From Nitrospira sp. (GTDB lineage: Bacteria; Nitrospirota; Nitrospiria; Nitrospirales; Nitrospiraceae), in the NCBI GenBank assembly GCA_024760545.1, contig CP060501.1:1897501-1961500 (forward strand): DNA of 64,000 nt, in the 5' to 3' direction. Positions 61,904 through 64,000 of this stretch are shown here, piece after piece. The position numbers were made by a program, and so were the translations under genes. Each line of letters opens with the position of its first letter. The stretch's first letter is position 1. Under the pieces are notes generated by a model, which was not told the origin of the DNA, did no database searches, and was given only the letters and a program-made list of their open reading frames with translations.

Positions 61904-63679
61904 ATGACACCCTTCATACCGCTCAATCGGGCACGCAGCTATTGCTCCAAAGAGATGAATCTCGATGTTCTTTCTGAGACACTAACCTTTCTTACTGAGA
62001 ATTCAATTCTGCCAACGTTTCGCGAAGGTGTTGAGGATTATATCTTGATAGATGATCTTCAAGCCGTGCGCTCTGTATTAAGACAATTCCCTTCCTCAGG
62101 TTCAAGCGTGGAATCTATGAAGTTATTAGATTTCGGGCCACCTGAAGCGATTGCCCTGGACACGGACACCAGAATTGAACTGAGCGCGGAGGATGACGCG
62201 ATACCGCCTGTGTTCTATGCGGCTTGTCGAAATCTGCTTTCTAACTATACCCGCAAGAAAGATGAATGTTTAAGGCCTGCTTCTAACCTTTCATATTTCC
62301 ACCCCACAAGGATTGTTTCAGCATCGGAGGAATTAAGAAATATAGCTCAAGCTCAACAGCGCCGCGCGAATGTCATTGATGCCTCTAATGCTTCTCATTT
62401 TGCGAATTCGGCGTATTACATGGGGTCGAAACGATCTCTTAAACAATTCCTGGTTGAAGCCATTTCTAGCTGTTTGACGGAAAAAGGCGTGGTGATCGAC
62501 CTGATGTGCGGCTCTGGTGCCGCCTCAAATGGATTTTCTCGTATTTGGAGAACTTATGCTTCTGATGCTCAACGCTTTTGCCAGGTGCTGGCTGTTGTTC
62601 AGGGGGGGGGATACTCTGCCCGAAAGGCCGCTCGCCTTCTCGAGAAACTACTCCCTTTAGCCCGCCAGCATGCAAGCAAGCTAAAGGAAGAGGTAAGCGA
62701 GCTACTGGGATGGGAAGACCGAATTTTTCACGGGGATATAGGACAAGGGTTATTAGAGGAGTACCATTCATTTCTCGATACTTGCCCAACTTACCCATTG
62801 GGGAAACCTCACGGCATTTGGGATCCTATTGCGAAGGTAAGCGAAAGAAAGAATGCCCCGTCTCTAGTTCCCTACTGCCTCTTTACTGCATGTTTCTCCA
62901 ATGTTTACTTTGGGCTCAGGCAGTGCGTGGAGATTGATAGCCTTCGAAATGCGATTGCATCGTTAGACGACAAAATCGATAGTGAATGGGCGTTGGGTGC
63001 ACTGACCGCGACTCTCAGCGCCCTCGGAACAACTTATGCGGGGCATTTTGCCCAACCAGTCTTCAGAACCTCCAGTGAAATTACGCTGAAGAGGCTTTCT
63101 AAGGTCCTAGAAAGGCGCACTCATTCAATTATTCATGAGTTCAGCATACGTCTGATGAACCTGGCAGAAGAGAGCGAAAAGTCCCCTAGATTAATAGAGG
63201 TTGTACCAGGACCCTGGCCATCAGCATTGGATCATTTAGAGAAGGTCTTGTCAGCGGAGGATGTATTGGTCTACCTCGACGCTCCGTACAAGAGAGAGGA
63301 ATACAGCAGGTATTATCATGTCCTAGAAACCCTAGTACAGTATGACTACCCATCTTGTCTGGGCGTGGGTAAAACTCCAAATAAGCGTACGGGAGAACGC
63401 TTTAGTTCCGACTTCTTTACAAGAAGTGGTAGCCAGGCGATACAGGCGATGACCAAAGTTATAAGCGAGATTCTGCGAAGAGGGTGGAAATGTGCTTGGA
63501 GTTACTCGGACTCGGGGAGCGTTAACATGGTTAAGACTATAGAAAGCATTTATTCGAGTTATGAGTGCCGAATAACGTCGTTCGCAGTTCCATACGAACA
63601 TAAATCACAGCGCGGGGTGAAGCCTAAGAAGGTAAAGGAGTATGTAATTCTATTCGATCCACAATCTGGCCGTAGTTAG
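61904..63679 (+). CDS. Large D12-like DNA methyltransferase with G9 tract, 591 aa
   Basis: Residues 1-170 are unrecognised. About 170-590 look like a D12-class adenine methyltransferase: YYMGSKRSLKQFL and VVIDLMCGSGAASNGF (D199 region) for SAM, and YLDAPYKREEYSRYYH (D459-Y462) as motif IV with Ala in place of the usual first Pro; the Y/H-rich stretch after it parallels the smaller enzyme at 56678. The insert of about 250 residues between motifs is longer than normal. Codons 233-236 contain nine consecutive G (62602-62610); a slip of one base would truncate the protein before its catalytic motif. It starts four bases after the previous stop. Confidence 0.82.
   Translation: MTPFIPLNRARSYCSKEMNLDVLSETLTFLTENSILPTFREGVEDYILIDDLQAVRSVLRQFPSSGSSVESMKLLDFGPPEAIALDTDTRIELSAEDDAIPPVFYAACRNLLSNYTRKKDECLRPASNLSYFHPTRIVSASEELRNIAQAQQRRANVIDASNASHFANSAYYMGSKRSLKQFLVEAISSCLTEKGVVIDLMCGSGAASNGFSRIWRTYASDAQRFCQVLAVVQGGGYSARKAARLLEKLLPLARQHASKLKEEVSELLGWEDRIFHGDIGQGLLEEYHSFLDTCPTYPLGKPHGIWDPIAKVSERKNAPSLVPYCLFTACFSNVYFGLRQCVEIDSLRNAIASLDDKIDSEWALGALTATLSALGTTYAGHFAQPVFRTSSEITLKRLSKVLERRTHSIIHEFSIRLMNLAEESEKSPRLIEVVPGPWPSALDHLEKVLSAEDVLVYLDAPYKREEYSRYYHVLETLVQYDYPSCLGVGKTPNKRTGERFSSDFFTRSGSQAIQAMTKVISEILRRGWKCAWSYSDSGSVNMVKTIESIYSSYECRITSFAVPYEHKSQRGVKPKKVKEYVILFDPQSGRS
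62602..62610 (+). repeat. Homopolymeric G9 tract inside a methyltransferase gene
   Basis: Nine G in a row within the frame that codes Gln-Gly-Gly-Gly at codons 233-236. Such tracts change length by slippage and switch methyltransferase genes on and off in several pathogens; here switching is inferred only. Confidence 0.6.
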
Positions 63680-64000
63680 ATGATACAAAAGAGATAAATA
63701 GGGTCCGATATCCGCGGGCTCCTTCCATGCTCGACGTTATTCAGCGGAATTCAGGTGAGAATGCAAAGCCTCTAGACAGTAACCCTACGTGTTCACGGCG
63801 TGTTCTCTCCACAGCAAAACTCGCCCAAATTCCCCTGAATTGAACCAAGCACAACTGAGGCCGCAAAACATTAATTCTTCCTTGCTGGAGCGGCGTTCCA
63901 CTTCTCTGAGAAGAACATGTGCGGGAGTATCTCAAGGGCTTAGAAGGCTGATGCTCCATCAAGCTGAGTTACACTGACCTTCCCCCGTTTATTACACCAC
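63680..64000. other. Gene-free right end
   Basis: 321 bases with no supported gene on either strand. Nothing recognisable as a transposon end, tRNA or attachment site is seen; GGAATTCAGG and CCTGAATT occur about 80 bases apart as a loose inverted pair. The island may continue beyond the window. Confidence 0.5.

Noticed and set aside
63741..63977. Short frames at the right end of the window
   Set aside because: No motif, no ribosome site; could be a transposon remnant but nothing supports it.

Overview
The window looks like the chromosome of a bacterium related to Nitrospira (phylum Nitrospirota). This is inferred from gene content and order: a long minus-strand aromatic amino-acid / cmk / plsC / rpsA / sppA / IHF cluster, two proteins built from tandem PCP_red-type modules, an APS-reductase sulfate-assimilation operon with a sulfite reductase-TusA fusion, and archaeal-type PheRS. 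No rRNA or other direct taxonomic marker is present.

Region 1 (about 1-37,046) is core chromosome. From the left it holds the 5' end of a D-Ala-D-Ala carboxypeptidase-like gene, small unknown proteins, an FG-GAP propeller protein and a four-module PCP_red protein. Then, all on the minus strand, come ihfB, sppA, rpsA, plsC, cmk, aroA, tyrA, aroF, hisC and pheA (chorismate to Phe/Tyr plus nucleotide, lipid and translation housekeeping), followed by ruvB, a Cys-rich secreted protein, ruvA and yebC (ruvC is not here). The sulfate operon (Rrf2 regulator, sulfite reductase-TusA, cysH, TrpD2-like, cysD, cysNC) has a palindromic operator candidate upstream. On the plus strand follow a Fis-like regulator, HU, tRNA-Val, thrS, infC (ATC start), rpmI and rplT. 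A converging minus-strand cluster is fmt, rsmB, rpe, pheS, pheT. The region closes with initiator tRNA-Met.

Region 2 (37,047-about 44,720) starts at the 3' end of the initiator tRNA and is a filamentous-phage (inovirus)-like prophage: tyrosine integrase, small HTH proteins, a divergent RadC/JAB gene, two coat-like peptides, Zot-type assembly ATPase, DUF2523-like protein, a pIII-like adhesin with a Thr/Gln/Ser linker, a likely ssDNA-binding protein and a rolling-circle-type replication initiator. Three very short membrane genes (47, 33 and 31 codons) fit this arrangement.

Region 3 (45,414-63,679) is visibly more A/T-rich and looks like a defence island. A translationally coupled three-gene operon encodes a 1340-residue NERD nuclease / pseudokinase / kinase / P-loop ATPase, a 593-residue unknown protein, and a 1658-residue protein with an E-V-K nuclease motif and a HerA/FtsK-type ATPase. 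It resembles pieces of BREX type 2 (PglW) and Dnd/Dpt restriction (DptF/G/H) but has neither the matching modification genes nor a named system that I can assign. After a broken IS3-family transposase comes a second tight operon: a D12-class adenine DNA methyltransferase, a HAD phosphatase, a GGDEF protein whose C-terminus resembles thymidylate synthase without its catalytic Cys, a SAM methyltransferase, and a second, larger methyltransferase-like protein whose gene carries a nine-G tract. These two modules are the best candidates for an undescribed system. The right end of the island is not visible in the window.
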